Assembly (NCBI RefSeq): GCF_031729055.1
Contig: NZ_JAVMIP010000002.1
Coordinates: 1-64,000, forward strand
From: Pseudocalidococcus azoricus BACA0444
GTDB taxonomy: Bacteria > Cyanobacteriota > Cyanobacteriia > Thermosynechococcales > Thermosynechococcaceae
Length of the DNA: 64,000 nucleotides
Reading direction: 5' to 3'
Part shown: in pieces, positions 19,159-27,721 of the stretch
How positions within the stretch are numbered: position 1 is the stretch's first letter
How the letters are laid out: each line of letters opens with the position of its first letter
The notes under the pieces: generated by a model
What the model saw: the letters and a program-made list of their open reading frames with translations, nothing else
Database searches by the model: none
What the model was told of the DNA's origin: nothing
Made by a program: the position numbers and the translations under genes

Positions 19159-20733
19159 ATGCAGATAGTGCCTCAAATTTCAGGGCGAGGGAAGCAAATC
19201 CAGCAATTTTTTGATGTTGTTTTTGGGGCAGTTGTCCTTGGAATGTTGACTTGGGCCTGGGGCCTGGGCATACCTGTCCATGGAGCCACCCTACAGCCAA
19301 CAACTGAACCCTATGTGGAGCGGGCCATGCATCAGGTGACGGAATTTAGCCTTAAAAATGGAATGCGCTTTATTGTCATGGAGCAGCACCAGGCCCCGAT
19401 CATTTCCTTTCTGACCTATGCCGATGTCGGTGGGGTAGATGAACCAGAGGGACAAACTGGAGTGGCCCACTACTTAGAACATCTCGCCTTTAAGGGAACT
19501 CGGAAAATTGGCAGCCAGGATTTTCAACAAGAGGCCCAGTATTTAGATCAATTAGATCACTTATTTACCCAGATCCAGGCCGCCAAACAACAGCAGCAGA
19601 CAAATCAACTAAAAACCCTTTTAGATCAGTTCAATCAAGTCCAGGCCCAGGCCAGTAAATTTGTCATTTCTAATCAATACGGGCAAATTGTCCAACAGGC
19701 TGGGGGCGTGGGCTTAAATGCAACCACCTCTGCGGATGCAACTCGTTACTTCTACAGTTTTCCCGCCAATAAACTCGAACTGTGGATGTCCTTAGAGTCA
19801 GAGCGGTTTTTAGAACCAGTCTTCCGAGACTTTTTTACTGAGAAGCAGGTGATCCTAGAAGAACGGCGCATGCGAACCGAAAACTCAGCCACCGGACAAC
19901 TTTTTGATACGTTCCTAAGCACCACCTTTGAGCAGCATCCCTATCGCCGGCCTGTGATTGGCTATGAAGCGGATATTGCCAACTTAACCCGCCAGAATGT
20001 TACAGACTTTTTTCAGCAGTATTATGCTCTCGGCAACTTGACCATGGTACTGGTGGGCGATGTGGAACCCAAGCAGGTTAAAACCTTGGCTGAACAGTAT
20101 TTTGGTCGTTATCCGCAGCGTCCCTTACCCCCCAAAGTGACCACAGTTGACCCTCCCCTAACTGCACCGCGCCAAGCCCAGATTCAACTGCCCAGTCAAC
20201 CCTACTATGTGGAAGCCTATCCCTGTCCGCCGCTGAAGGATCGAGATTATTCACTGTATGAACTCCTCACCCAAGTCTTGACCAGTGGCCGTACCTCCCG
20301 GTTATACCAGGCCCTAGTGTTACAAGCCAAAATTGCCCTTAATGTCCAAGCCTTTACAGGTTATCCAGGTAATAAATATCCAAATCGGCTGGTGATATAT
20401 GCCTTACCCGCTCCCGGCCATAGCACCAAGGAAGTCGCCCAGGCCATCCAGACCGAGTTAAGCCACCTCCAGACCACACCAATCAGTGATGTCGAACTCA
20501 GCCGCCTCCAAACTCAAGCCCGCATGGATCTACTTCAAGCCCTGATGTCCACGGAAGGGATGGCCAAACAACTGGCAGAATATGCGGTCAAAACTGGAGA
20601 TTGGCGGAATCTATTTCAGCAGTTAGAGATTATTGAAGCCGTTACTCCAGCCGATATTCAGCGGGTCGCCCAGGCCCTACACCCAGAGCAACGAACAACC
20701 GTAGAAGTGATCAGTGAGGCATCCGTAGGTTAA
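19159..20733 (+). CDS. M16-family zinc peptidase (processing-peptidase-like)
   Basis: A 524-residue secreted or membrane-anchored M16 metallopeptidase. A hydrophobic segment near the N-terminus (VVFGAVVLGMLTWAWGLG) suggests export. The inverted zinc motif HxxEH is intact in GVAHYLEHLAFKGT, and the downstream glutamate region follows in LESERFLEPVF. The second M16 domain begins near residue 300 and lacks zinc ligands, as usual. The region between motif and second half contains a Gln-rich insert (IQAAKQQQQTNQL). The start is uncertain: a TTG at 19111 in frame overlaps the preceding gene, and I chose the ATG at 19159. Confidence 0.9.
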   Translation: MQIVPQISGRGKQIQQFFDVVFGAVVLGMLTWAWGLGIPVHGATLQPTTEPYVERAMHQVTEFSLKNGMRFIVMEQHQAPIISFLTYADVGGVDEPEGQTGVAHYLEHLAFKGTRKIGSQDFQQEAQYLDQLDHLFTQIQAAKQQQQTNQLKTLLDQFNQVQAQASKFVISNQYGQIVQQAGGVGLNATTSADATRYFYSFPANKLELWMSLESERFLEPVFRDFFTEKQVILEERRMRTENSATGQLFDTFLSTTFEQHPYRRPVIGYEADIANLTRQNVTDFFQQYYALGNLTMVLVGDVEPKQVKTLAEQYFGRYPQRPLPPKVTTVDPPLTAPRQAQIQLPSQPYYVEAYPCPPLKDRDYSLYELLTQVLTSGRTSRLYQALVLQAKIALNVQAFTGYPGNKYPNRLVIYALPAPGHSTKEVAQAIQTELSHLQTTPISDVELSRLQTQARMDLLQALMSTEGMAKQLAEYAVKTGDWRNLFQQLEIIEAVTPADIQRVAQALHPEQRTTVEVISEASVG

Positions 20734-21004
20734 GTCAGTCTTGTTCCGGTCTTATCCTCAATGGGTAACAGGCGATAACTTAGCCAAGCCCCAGTCCTTA
20801 AGCATTACAGGAGATGGATATATCCAGATTGAACCAAAAGTAATGATAAATCCCTTGGGAGTTGATCCGGGCTGACTCTTGCACGGCCTAGAACAGTTTG
20901 TTGAGCGGGATAAATCCTAGTTTGCGTCTTATCCTAGATCCATCGGCTGATGGATATTGGTGGACTACGGCTGTTGCACCGCGGCATTTTCAGGAGCAAA
21001 CATT

Positions 21005-22396
21005 ATGGCGATTGCCTCGATTAACCCGACAACGGGAGATGTAATTCAAAACTTTACAGCCTTATCCGAGCAGGAACTCACAACAGCGGTGGCCCAGGCC
21101 CAAGCAGCATTTGAATCCTATCGCCATACGACCTTTGAAGAGCGGGCTAGTTGGATGTTGAAAGCCGCTGCCCTGTTGGTGGCCCATCGAGAAGACTATG
21201 CCCGTTTAATGACTTTAGAAATGGGAAAGCCGATCACCGAGGCCATTGCGGAAGTCGAAAAGTCGGCCTGGGTCTGTCGATTCTATGCCGAGAATGCCGA
21301 AACATTTTTGAGCCAAGAAAGCATTGCCACCGATGCCCACCATAGCTATGTCACCTATCACCCCTTGGGCGCAATTTTAGCCGTCATGCCCTGGAATTTT
21401 CCCTTTTGGCAAGTGTTTCGGTTTGCGGCTCCAGCCCTGATGGCCGGTAATGTTGGCTTACTCAAACACGCTTCCAATGTGCCCCAATGTGCCCTCAAAA
21501 TTGCCGAAATTTTCCAGGCCGCGGGGTTTCCAGCTCAGGTCTTTCAAACGTTACTGATTGGGGCAGATCAAATTGCTCCCCTGATCAGTGATCCCAGAAT
21601 TAAAGCCGCGACCCTGACTGGCAGTGAACCCGCGGGGATGAGTTTAGCCCAGGCCAGTGGCCATGAACTGAAAAAAGTGGTTTTGGAGTTAGGGGGCAGC
21701 GATCCGTTTATTGTCCTGGAAAGTGCGGATATTGCCAGTGCTGCCGAAACTGCTGCCAAAGCCCGGATGATCAATAATGGTCAATCCTGTGTTGCTGCTA
21801 AACGATTTATTGTCGCTGAATCTGTGGCCGATGAATTTACCGAAAAGTTTATTGCCCAGCTTCAACATTGGAAAATTGGGGATCCCTTTGATGCCACTAC
21901 GCAACTCGGCCCCTTAGCGACTGAAAAAATTCTTTTAGAGCTGGATCAACAAGTCCAAACCGCGGTTGAACATGGAGCTAAAATTCTCTTAGGTGGTACA
22001 TCTCTTAAAGACAGTCCAGAATTACCCGCCTCAATCCGGTCAGGCTATTACTATCCCCCAACAGTATTAACTCGCATCACCCCCCACAATCCGGCCTTTG
22101 TTCAGGAGTTTTTTGGCCCCGTTGCCTTGGTTTTCACAGTTAAAGACATCACTGAAGCCATTAAATTAGCCAATGCCACCCCCTTTGGTTTAGCCGCTAG
22201 TGCCTGGACAAATGACCCCCAAGAGCAAATCCAACTGATCCGAGATTTGGAAGCGGGAGCCGTGTTTATCAATGGCCTGGTGAAGTCGGATCCGCGTTTA
22301 CCCTTTGGCGGCATTAAACGCTCTGGCTTTGGGCGGGAATTGGGCCGGCCGGGGATTTTAGAATTTGTCAACATTAAAACAGTTTGGATTAAGTGA
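21005..22396 (+). CDS. gabD: Succinate-semialdehyde dehydrogenase (NAD(P)+)
   Basis: A 463-residue aldehyde dehydrogenase. The signatures are VMPWNFPFWQVFRFAAPAL, LELGGSDPFIVLESAD (catalytic Glu) and NNGQSCVAAKRFIV (catalytic Cys). Its short length and SINPTTGDVIQNF start fit the GabD/Sad group that oxidises succinate semialdehyde to succinate, which in cyanobacteria closes the TCA cycle after 2-oxoglutarate decarboxylase. Exact substrate is inferred. I used the ATG at 21005 because an AGGAG lies 9 bases upstream; the frame opens 16 codons earlier without one. Confidence 0.92.
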   Translation: MAIASINPTTGDVIQNFTALSEQELTTAVAQAQAAFESYRHTTFEERASWMLKAAALLVAHREDYARLMTLEMGKPITEAIAEVEKSAWVCRFYAENAETFLSQESIATDAHHSYVTYHPLGAILAVMPWNFPFWQVFRFAAPALMAGNVGLLKHASNVPQCALKIAEIFQAAGFPAQVFQTLLIGADQIAPLISDPRIKAATLTGSEPAGMSLAQASGHELKKVVLELGGSDPFIVLESADIASAAETAAKARMINNGQSCVAAKRFIVAESVADEFTEKFIAQLQHWKIGDPFDATTQLGPLATEKILLELDQQVQTAVEHGAKILLGGTSLKDSPELPASIRSGYYYPPTVLTRITPHNPAFVQEFFGPVALVFTVKDITEAIKLANATPFGLAASAWTNDPQEQIQLIRDLEAGAVFINGLVKSDPRLPFGGIKRSGFGRELGRPGILEFVNIKTVWIK

Positions 22397-22402
22397 ACTC
22401 CT

Positions 22403-23026
22403 ATGGCTGCCACTCCTGCCCTTTCAACTCCAGCAGAACTCGAACTATCCTCGGCTCCAGTTGTTAATCCTGAAGTTATTCCTGTTTACCGGCCTGGGCA
22501 AGCGGTTTCTCTAGCAGACTTTCTGGCCCATCCTCCCGACCAATGTGAATGGATTGATCACATTATCGAAGAAAAGACGGGTATGACCCTTAATCATGCA
22601 GCAACCCAGGCCAAACTGGCATACCTCTGGCAGCAGTATTTATTTCAGGAGCAGTTAACAGGACGAGTCTTAGTCGAAGCTCTTTGTCGAACCCAAACCC
22701 AAGGGCGGCGGCCTGATGTGGCATTTGTCACTGGGGAGTTACTGGGCCAAATTGCGGGAAAAGTTGCCTTAGATCAGAGTTTTCCCTTGATTGCTGAGAT
22801 TGCCTCTCCCGATGATCCCGGAGAAGGATTATTAGCCAAAGCCAAAGAATATTTAGAGTCTGGGGCCCAAGAGGTGTGGATTATCTTTCCCGAAAATAAG
22901 ATTGTGTTAACGGCGATCATGGCTTCTGAAACTGTGCATTGGCAGGTATTTGATCGGACTAACCCCATCGTGACAAGGGCAATTCTCCCCGGCCTGGTGG
23001 TTAATTTGGCGGAATTATTTCAGTAA
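22403..23026 (+). CDS. Uma2-family endonuclease-like protein (DUF820)
   Basis: A 207-residue protein of the Uma2 group, which has a PD-(D/E)XK nuclease-like fold and is greatly expanded in cyanobacteria. Supporting residues are RRPDVAFVTGELL (Asp), PLIAEIASPDDPGE (Glu-Ile-Ala variant of the usual EIxSP) and AKAKEYLESGAQEVWII (Lys and helix). The N-terminus bears ~25 extra residues of low complexity. It starts 6 bases after the dehydrogenase stop, so it may be co-transcribed. Biological role unknown. Confidence 0.9.
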   Translation: MAATPALSTPAELELSSAPVVNPEVIPVYRPGQAVSLADFLAHPPDQCEWIDHIIEEKTGMTLNHAATQAKLAYLWQQYLFQEQLTGRVLVEALCRTQTQGRRPDVAFVTGELLGQIAGKVALDQSFPLIAEIASPDDPGEGLLAKAKEYLESGAQEVWIIFPENKIVLTAIMASETVHWQVFDRTNPIVTRAILPGLVVNLAELFQ

Positions 23027-23036
23027 GATGCCTGGG

Positions 23037-23396
23037 TTAACTCTTGGATTCTGAAGTTGCAGCTAAAAACGTTTTTCCCCACTCATGCATACTTTTGAGG
23101 ACTGGATAGAGGGTTTGTCCGAGGGATGTTAAGGAATATTCAACCCGTGGCGGTACTTGTTGATAGACTTGGCGGTGAACAATGCCATCCTGTTCCAACT
23201 CCCGTAATTGTTGTGTCAGCATTTTCTGCGTAATCCCTGGCAAGGCCCGATTTAAGGCACTAAACCGCTGGGTTCCACCAAATAACTCCCGTAAAATTAG
23301 CACTTTCCAGCGGCCGCCAATCACTTGCAAGGTGGCTTCAACAGCACAATGAGATTCTTGAGATAGGTCGGCGTAACTATCCGTAAATGTGTCCAT
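23037..23396 (-). CDS. HxlR-family transcriptional regulator
   Basis: A 119-residue winged-helix regulator of the HxlR/MarR-like family. It has the characteristic Cys near the N-terminus (SHCAVEATLQVIGGRWKVLIL) followed by RFSALNRALPGITQKMLTQQLREL and DGIVHRQVY..VPPRVEYSLT. Relatives such as YodB and QorR sense quinones or electrophiles through that cysteine. It is transcribed divergently from a nitroreductase gene, its probable target. The intergenic inverted repeats are listed separately. Confidence 0.92.
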   Translation of the reverse strand: MDTFTDSYADLSQESHCAVEATLQVIGGRWKVLILRELFGGTQRFSALNRALPGITQKMLTQQLRELEQDGIVHRQVYQQVPPRVEYSLTSLGQTLYPVLKSMHEWGKTFLAATSESKS

Positions 23397-23408
23397 AGTA
23401 TCTTTTTG

Positions 23409-23437
23409 GTAAGTATCTTACTTTTTTGTAGGTACTT
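23409..23437. promoter_or_regulatory. Candidate HxlR operator
   Basis: Between the divergent regulator and nitroreductase genes lies the inverted repeat GTAAG-TAT-CTTAC (23409-23421), overlapping a wider pair AAGTA (23411-23415) and TACTT (23433-23437). Such repeats between a regulator and its divergent target often serve as operators. No promoter element is unambiguous here. Confidence 0.4.
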
Positions 23438-23507
23438 CACATTTTATCGGTTTAATCGCTACAGTAAGGATCAGGATTAAAACGCGTATTTGAAGGAACT
23501 CCCCCGC

Positions 23508-24107
23508 ATGGAAAAACTCGCTCTCACCCAATATCCAATTCATGAGCTAATCCAACGCCGCTGGAGTCCCCTTGCCTTCAGTCAGCAACCCGTCGAGCCA
23601 GAAAAAATTGCCAGTTTATTGGAAGCCGCCCGTTGGGCCTCATCGTGTTTTAATGAGCAACCCTGGTTATTTCTAGTGGCCACCCAAGCCCAAACAGAAG
23701 ACTATCAACGCCTCTTTAGCTGTCTGGTGGAAGCAAACCAGGCCTGGGTTCAAAATGCCCCTGTGCTGATGATTGGGGTGGCGAAACTCACCTTTGATCA
23801 CAACGGTAAGCCCAATGCCCATGCCTATTATGATTTGGGAGCCGCCGTGGCCCAATTAACGGTTCAAGCCACCGCCAGCGGTCTATTTGTCCATCAGATG
23901 GCCGGGTTTGATACTGCCAAAGCGCGAGAATTCTGTGAGATTCCAACGGGATATGATCCGGTGGTTGCCATCGCCTTGGGATATTACGGAGACAGACAGC
24001 AACTCAGTGACAAACTGCAAGAACGGGAAGCCTCATCGCGGGGCCGCAAAGCCTTTCCTAATTTTGTTTTTACAAGTCATTGGCAACAGCCCTATCCTCT
24101 ACCCTAA
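23508..24107 (+). CDS. Nitroreductase-family flavoprotein
   Basis: A 199-residue FMN-dependent nitroreductase-fold protein. The FMN-phosphate region HELIQRRWSPLAFS, the LLEAARWASSCFNEQPWLFLV segment and the C-terminal AIALGYYGD support this. Members reduce nitroaromatics, quinones or related electrophiles with NAD(P)H. The ATG at 23508 follows an AAGGA site; a TTG six codons upstream is in frame but less likely. It is divergent from an HxlR regulator and followed by a pirin-like gene, suggesting an electrophile-stress module. Confidence 0.9.
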   Translation: MEKLALTQYPIHELIQRRWSPLAFSQQPVEPEKIASLLEAARWASSCFNEQPWLFLVATQAQTEDYQRLFSCLVEANQAWVQNAPVLMIGVAKLTFDHNGKPNAHAYYDLGAAVAQLTVQATASGLFVHQMAGFDTAKAREFCEIPTGYDPVVAIALGYYGDRQQLSDKLQEREASSRGRKAFPNFVFTSHWQQPYPLP

Positions 24108-24175
24108 ACATTGATTAATCAGAGTCTTAATTATTAGTAATACTTGTTCTTTATCCCTTATTTGAGGTGTCTTCT

Positions 24176-24901
24176 ATGTCAATGCTAACGGCCTTAAAAA
24201 CTAAACTCTATCCCGCCAAAGAACGGGGCCATGTCCGCTTGGGTTGGTTAGAAAGCTACCACACGTTCTCGTTTTCTAATTTCTACGATCCGCAACGGAT
24301 GGGATTCAGCCAACTCCGGGTGATCAACCATGACTATATTGCCCCCCAAGGCGGGTTTCCCAATCATCCCCATCAGGATATGGAAATTCTCACCTATGTT
24401 CTTAAAGGAGCCTTAGAGCATCGGGATAGTTTAGGTAATGGCGCGATTATCCAGGCCGGGGATGTGCAAATCATGAGTGCTGGCACGGGAATTATTCACA
24501 GCGAATTTAACCCATCTAGCACTGAGCCTGTGGAATTACTGCAAATCTGGATTCACCCTGATCAGCAAGGCCTGTCCCCCCGATATGCCCAAGAGTCCTT
24601 AGACCCAACCGCTAAACTTAACCAATTTCACCTGATTGCCGCCCCACCCAGCCAAGGAGGAACTGTAATCATTTACCAAGATGCCCGGATTTCTGCTGCT
24701 AATCTTCAAGCCGGCCATCCCCTGACCCAAGACTTGGCCCCCGGTCGCTTAGGGTGGTTAGAGGTGGCCCAGGGAGAGGTTTTGGTGAATGATCACCCCT
24801 TGCAGGAGGGAGATGGCCTGGCGGTTACGGGACCGGGAACTCTGACCATGCTCACCATGACCGAGGCAGAATTACTCTGGTTTGATCTCCCCCCTGCTTA
24901 A
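24176..24901 (+). CDS. Pirin-family cupin protein (YhhW-like)
   Basis: A 241-residue bicupin. Pirin hallmarks are FYDPQRMGFSQLRVINHDY, GGFPNHPHQDMEILTYVLKG with the metal-binding His-X-His, and EHRDSLGNG..I..GDVQIMSAG with HSEFNP. Some relatives have quercetin 2,3-dioxygenase activity or sense redox state. I chose the ATG at 24176 behind a GAGGTG motif. It is on the same strand as the nitroreductase, about 70 bases downstream, and may be regulated with it. Confidence 0.93.
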   Translation: MSMLTALKTKLYPAKERGHVRLGWLESYHTFSFSNFYDPQRMGFSQLRVINHDYIAPQGGFPNHPHQDMEILTYVLKGALEHRDSLGNGAIIQAGDVQIMSAGTGIIHSEFNPSSTEPVELLQIWIHPDQQGLSPRYAQESLDPTAKLNQFHLIAAPPSQGGTVIIYQDARISAANLQAGHPLTQDLAPGRLGWLEVAQGEVLVNDHPLQEGDGLAVTGPGTLTMLTMTEAELLWFDLPPA

Positions 24902-24923
24902 GGCTCTGGTTAGGCCCGAGGAA

Positions 24924-25178
24924 TTATTGAGGCATTTCTGGGGCCTGGAACGGATTTTCACCTACACCGAGGGTTTTCTTGCTGGACTTGAGAGCGTGCC
25001 ACAGGCCCTTGATTTTGCCATAGGCTTCGAGAGGAGAAAGCTTGCCATTAGTTTGGAGTGCCGTAATGTAGCTAACCTGGGTAGCAAAGTCTTGCAAATT
25101 GGCATCAAACGCAAGATTTTCTAACTTGACCGTCCCATAGTAGCGACTACGGGGATAAAGAAAGGCTTGTTTATCCAT
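24924..25178 (-). CDS. Small conserved cyanobacterial protein (DUF7219-like)
   Basis: An 84-residue soluble protein opening with MDKQAFLYPRSRYYG and containing NLAFDANLQDFATQVSYI and LSPLEAYGKIKGLW. The FLYPRSRYYG start is a pattern I remember from short cyanobacterial proteins of unknown function. A GGGAGGAAAG ribosome site directly precedes the ATG. It is convergent with the pirin gene. The function is unknown. Confidence 0.75.
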   Translation of the reverse strand: MDKQAFLYPRSRYYGTVKLENLAFDANLQDFATQVSYITALQTNGKLSPLEAYGKIKGLWHALKSSKKTLGVGENPFQAPEMPQ

Positions 25179-25301
25179 CTTTCCTCCCTTTTAACTTGGT
25201 TTTAACCTTATCTTAACCTAGTTATCTAGTTCATGTTGAGGCGGAATTAACGGAAAAGTTGACAGATTTGCTCAGCTCTGACGCTAACGTTAGTTTTAGT
25301 T

Positions 25302-25393
25302 ATAGTCATTTCGGCAAAAACTGGGACACTCAAAAGTCCAGTTCGTAATGGTTTCAAGTATTTTTGTGTTTCATTCCTAAGCGAAATGACTAT
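25302..25393. mobile_element. MITE-like element, copy A (12-bp perfect terminal inverted repeats)
   Basis: A 92-base element with perfect ends ATAGTCATTTCG and CGAAATGACTAT. Its interior (CAAAAACTGGGACA, TAATGGTTTCAAGTA, ATTCCTAAG) recurs in diverged form at 60410-60507. It contains no gene. It lies in the gap upstream of the DUF7219-like gene and downstream of the CHAT gene. Flanking TA dinucleotides could be a target duplication but are too short to be sure. Confidence 0.7.
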
Positions 25394-25409
25394 GACTATA
25401 TAGAGAGAT

Positions 25410-26732
25410 TTACCAAGGGCTGCTAATCATTGTGAAGGCGGCCCAGTAACGAGGATGGCGAAAATTGACTGTACTAGAGCGGGCTAGGTTGCTGGGCAAG
25501 GTAATGTCTGCTTTGGAAAGATGCAATGTATTTTGAATCACTTCTACCTCTCCCCTGAGCAGATGCAATTGGGCTTGGCGTAAGGCTTCTCCTTTGGTTG
25601 AAAAACGCGACATCTGCCCATAAAATTCCCCCATGAGTGCGAGGGTTCCCAAATCATCCACATACCAGAGACTCGCGAGGGCCGACTTAACCCCGGCCTG
25701 CAAGGCTACCCCCGCAAACCCCAGTTCGGCTTGATGATCCCCCACTGCAGTCCGACAGGCACTCAACACGAGGAGATCCACCATGGGTTTTTGCCAAGGC
25801 ATCCGATCCATATCTTGCAAATTGAGGGACTGATCCCAAAGCTGAATAAAGGATTCGTTGGGGGTTCCAGGCCGAAACTCCGCATGAGTTGCCAAGTGAA
25901 CAATGTCAAAGGGAGTCTTGCGTAATTGCTTTTTAAGATTTTCCAACGTAAAGTCTTGATTAAGAAACTCAGCGGAACGAGGGGTATTCACCTTCTGCAC
26001 AATGGTATTCAGCTCTACTGGAACGGCTGGCAAAGGGCTAAGGCTTCTAAATTCCGAAGCTCCCATCGCTAAGATGCGGGGCCGGTGTAAGGACTTTGAG
26101 GTGAGCTTAATCAAGTTAAAAGCGGGAATCCGACTAAGGGCATAGTTCTCGACGAGGAATTGTTGACCATCAAAAAGGGCTGCTAAGGGCAAAGTCCGTA
26201 CCCCAGAACCCAGGCAAAAAAGGAGTGATTCAATGCCCTGGGGTTGGAGATATTCAGCTTCAAAGGGGGCAATGATCCACCGATAAAGTTGCTGGGCAGC
26301 CGGAAAATTCTTCTCCCTGACTACCGGGCTGGATACCTCCCGCTGAAATTTCTCCACCACTGGCAAAAGTAGTTCTTGGCGGGCTTCTGGCAAATCCTTG
26401 ACCACTGGGGCTTGATTGGGCGTAATCAAAACTAGGTGTAGGTCATTGGCCCGGGGAATGACCCAAAGAACGGCTGTTTTTTGCCCCGTGCTGCGGCTGA
26501 TTTTGGCTAGACTCGTGGCGATGGTGGCGGGGTCTTGGGTGACAGTGGCTAAATCACGCCCGAAGTAGGTGTCAAAGTCATTTTTGAGTCGCTTCTCCAT
26601 GTTTAAGACGGCTTGACTCAACTCAGGGGAGACTTGGGGGCGCGCCATTGTGGCCAAGCTCATCAAATTCCCACTAACCACAATGATGAACGTGATTAGA
26701 GCAATCACCAGGCCTGTGCGAAATTTACTCAT
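25410..26732 (-). CDS. CHAT-domain (caspase-like) protease
   Basis: A 440-residue protein with an N-terminal membrane anchor or signal (LVIALITFIIVVSGNLMSLA) and a C-terminal CHAT domain. The catalytic pair is visible: His283 in VHLATHAEF and Cys326 in LLVLSACRTAVG, followed by the family's GFAGVALQAGVKSALASLW. The TPR arrays often fused to CHAT domains are absent; the N-terminal half instead has an LQPQGIESLLFCLGSGVRTL segment typical of the domain's pseudo-subunit. Relatives act as proteases in signalling or defence. No obvious partner gene is adjacent. Confidence 0.92.
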   Translation of the reverse strand: MSKFRTGLVIALITFIIVVSGNLMSLATMARPQVSPELSQAVLNMEKRLKNDFDTYFGRDLATVTQDPATIATSLAKISRSTGQKTAVLWVIPRANDLHLVLITPNQAPVVKDLPEARQELLLPVVEKFQREVSSPVVREKNFPAAQQLYRWIIAPFEAEYLQPQGIESLLFCLGSGVRTLPLAALFDGQQFLVENYALSRIPAFNLIKLTSKSLHRPRILAMGASEFRSLSPLPAVPVELNTIVQKVNTPRSAEFLNQDFTLENLKKQLRKTPFDIVHLATHAEFRPGTPNESFIQLWDQSLNLQDMDRMPWQKPMVDLLVLSACRTAVGDHQAELGFAGVALQAGVKSALASLWYVDDLGTLALMGEFYGQMSRFSTKGEALRQAQLHLLRGEVEVIQNTLHLSKADITLPSNLARSSTVNFRHPRYWAAFTMISSPW

Positions 26733-27011
26733 CGATCAATCTCTATCTACCCCAACACTCTCTAGTTTATGGTCGAATTCTGATGGAGGGATTCTGAAGG
26801 CTGCATCATGTCAAAAGATTACCCCTCTTGAATGGGATGAAGGACAGCTCAAAATCCTTTTCTTAGCAGCACATCTAAGGAGTTACATCGGCCAAAACAG
26901 TCCATGTAATGCGGTCGTTTTTCAGGTCAGCGTAAATTTAAGACTTTCAAAACTCTCAGAGTGATTTGAACTCATGGCAACAGATCGTCTTTACTGTTCA
27001 TCTCGAATTAA

Positions 27012-27446
27012 TCAATCAGACTGCTGCCCCAGTTTATGTAAGGCTGCAACTAGTGGTTGAGGAAGGATGCGGAGAATTTTACCAGTCGGACGCTGAAGCG
27101 GAACAAGTTGGACGCTGGCCTGAAAATAGATCAGACTTAAATCTGGGGATACCACCCATTGATCAAAGCAGAGGCGCACTTTTTCTTGGCGGACAAAGCG
27201 AGTTCTCACAAAGGCAGTTTGCCCAAATTTCAGGGCCTGGAGGTAACGAGCTTCTAAGCGCACCACGGGTAGATCAAAGCCTAAGTTGACTAAGTCAGCA
27301 AACTCAATTCCCCCTTGTCGTAAACAATCAATCCGGGCTTCTTCTAACCAGGCCAGGTAACTACCATGCCAGGCCACCCCTGCATAATCTGTTTGATGGG
27401 GTTGGACGCGTACAGGGTAGTTGAGCCAAGGGGTAGAAGGTACCAT
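27012..27446 (-). CDS. Hotdog-fold acyl-CoA thioesterase (likely DHNA-CoA hydrolase)
   Basis: A 144-residue 4-hydroxybenzoyl-CoA-thioesterase-type protein. The catalytic Asp lies in HQTDYAGVAWHGSYLAWLEE, and the strand pattern LEARYLQALKFGQTAFVRTR follows. In cyanobacteria the closest role for such a stand-alone enzyme is hydrolysis of 1,4-dihydroxy-2-naphthoyl-CoA in phylloquinone synthesis, but this assignment is by similarity only. No other phylloquinone gene is nearby. Confidence 0.82.
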   Translation of the reverse strand: MVPSTPWLNYPVRVQPHQTDYAGVAWHGSYLAWLEEARIDCLRQGGIEFADLVNLGFDLPVVRLEARYLQALKFGQTAFVRTRFVRQEKVRLCFDQWVVSPDLSLIYFQASVQLVPLQRPTGKILRILPQPLVAALHKLGQQSD

Positions 27447-27721
27447 CAGTTGATCAGCTTCCTTGTCGGTGATTGAGGTGAGCGGTCTTGGCGGTCAAGA
27501 ATCGTGATTTGGGAATTGGCCAGGCCAGTCGATCCCTTGCTGACACAACCATGACGTTTTGTAGATTAACCCGTAAGGCCTGGGCTTGTCCGCCTTAAGA
27601 TCTAAGCTAACAGCAGGATTGAGGGCATAACTCCGAAATTGGCAGAGGTTTTGATTGCTGCGTTGTTTCGGTCGTTCCTGTTGTGGGATGCCATTAGTTA
27701 TTGAAGCTGATGAGGTAAATC

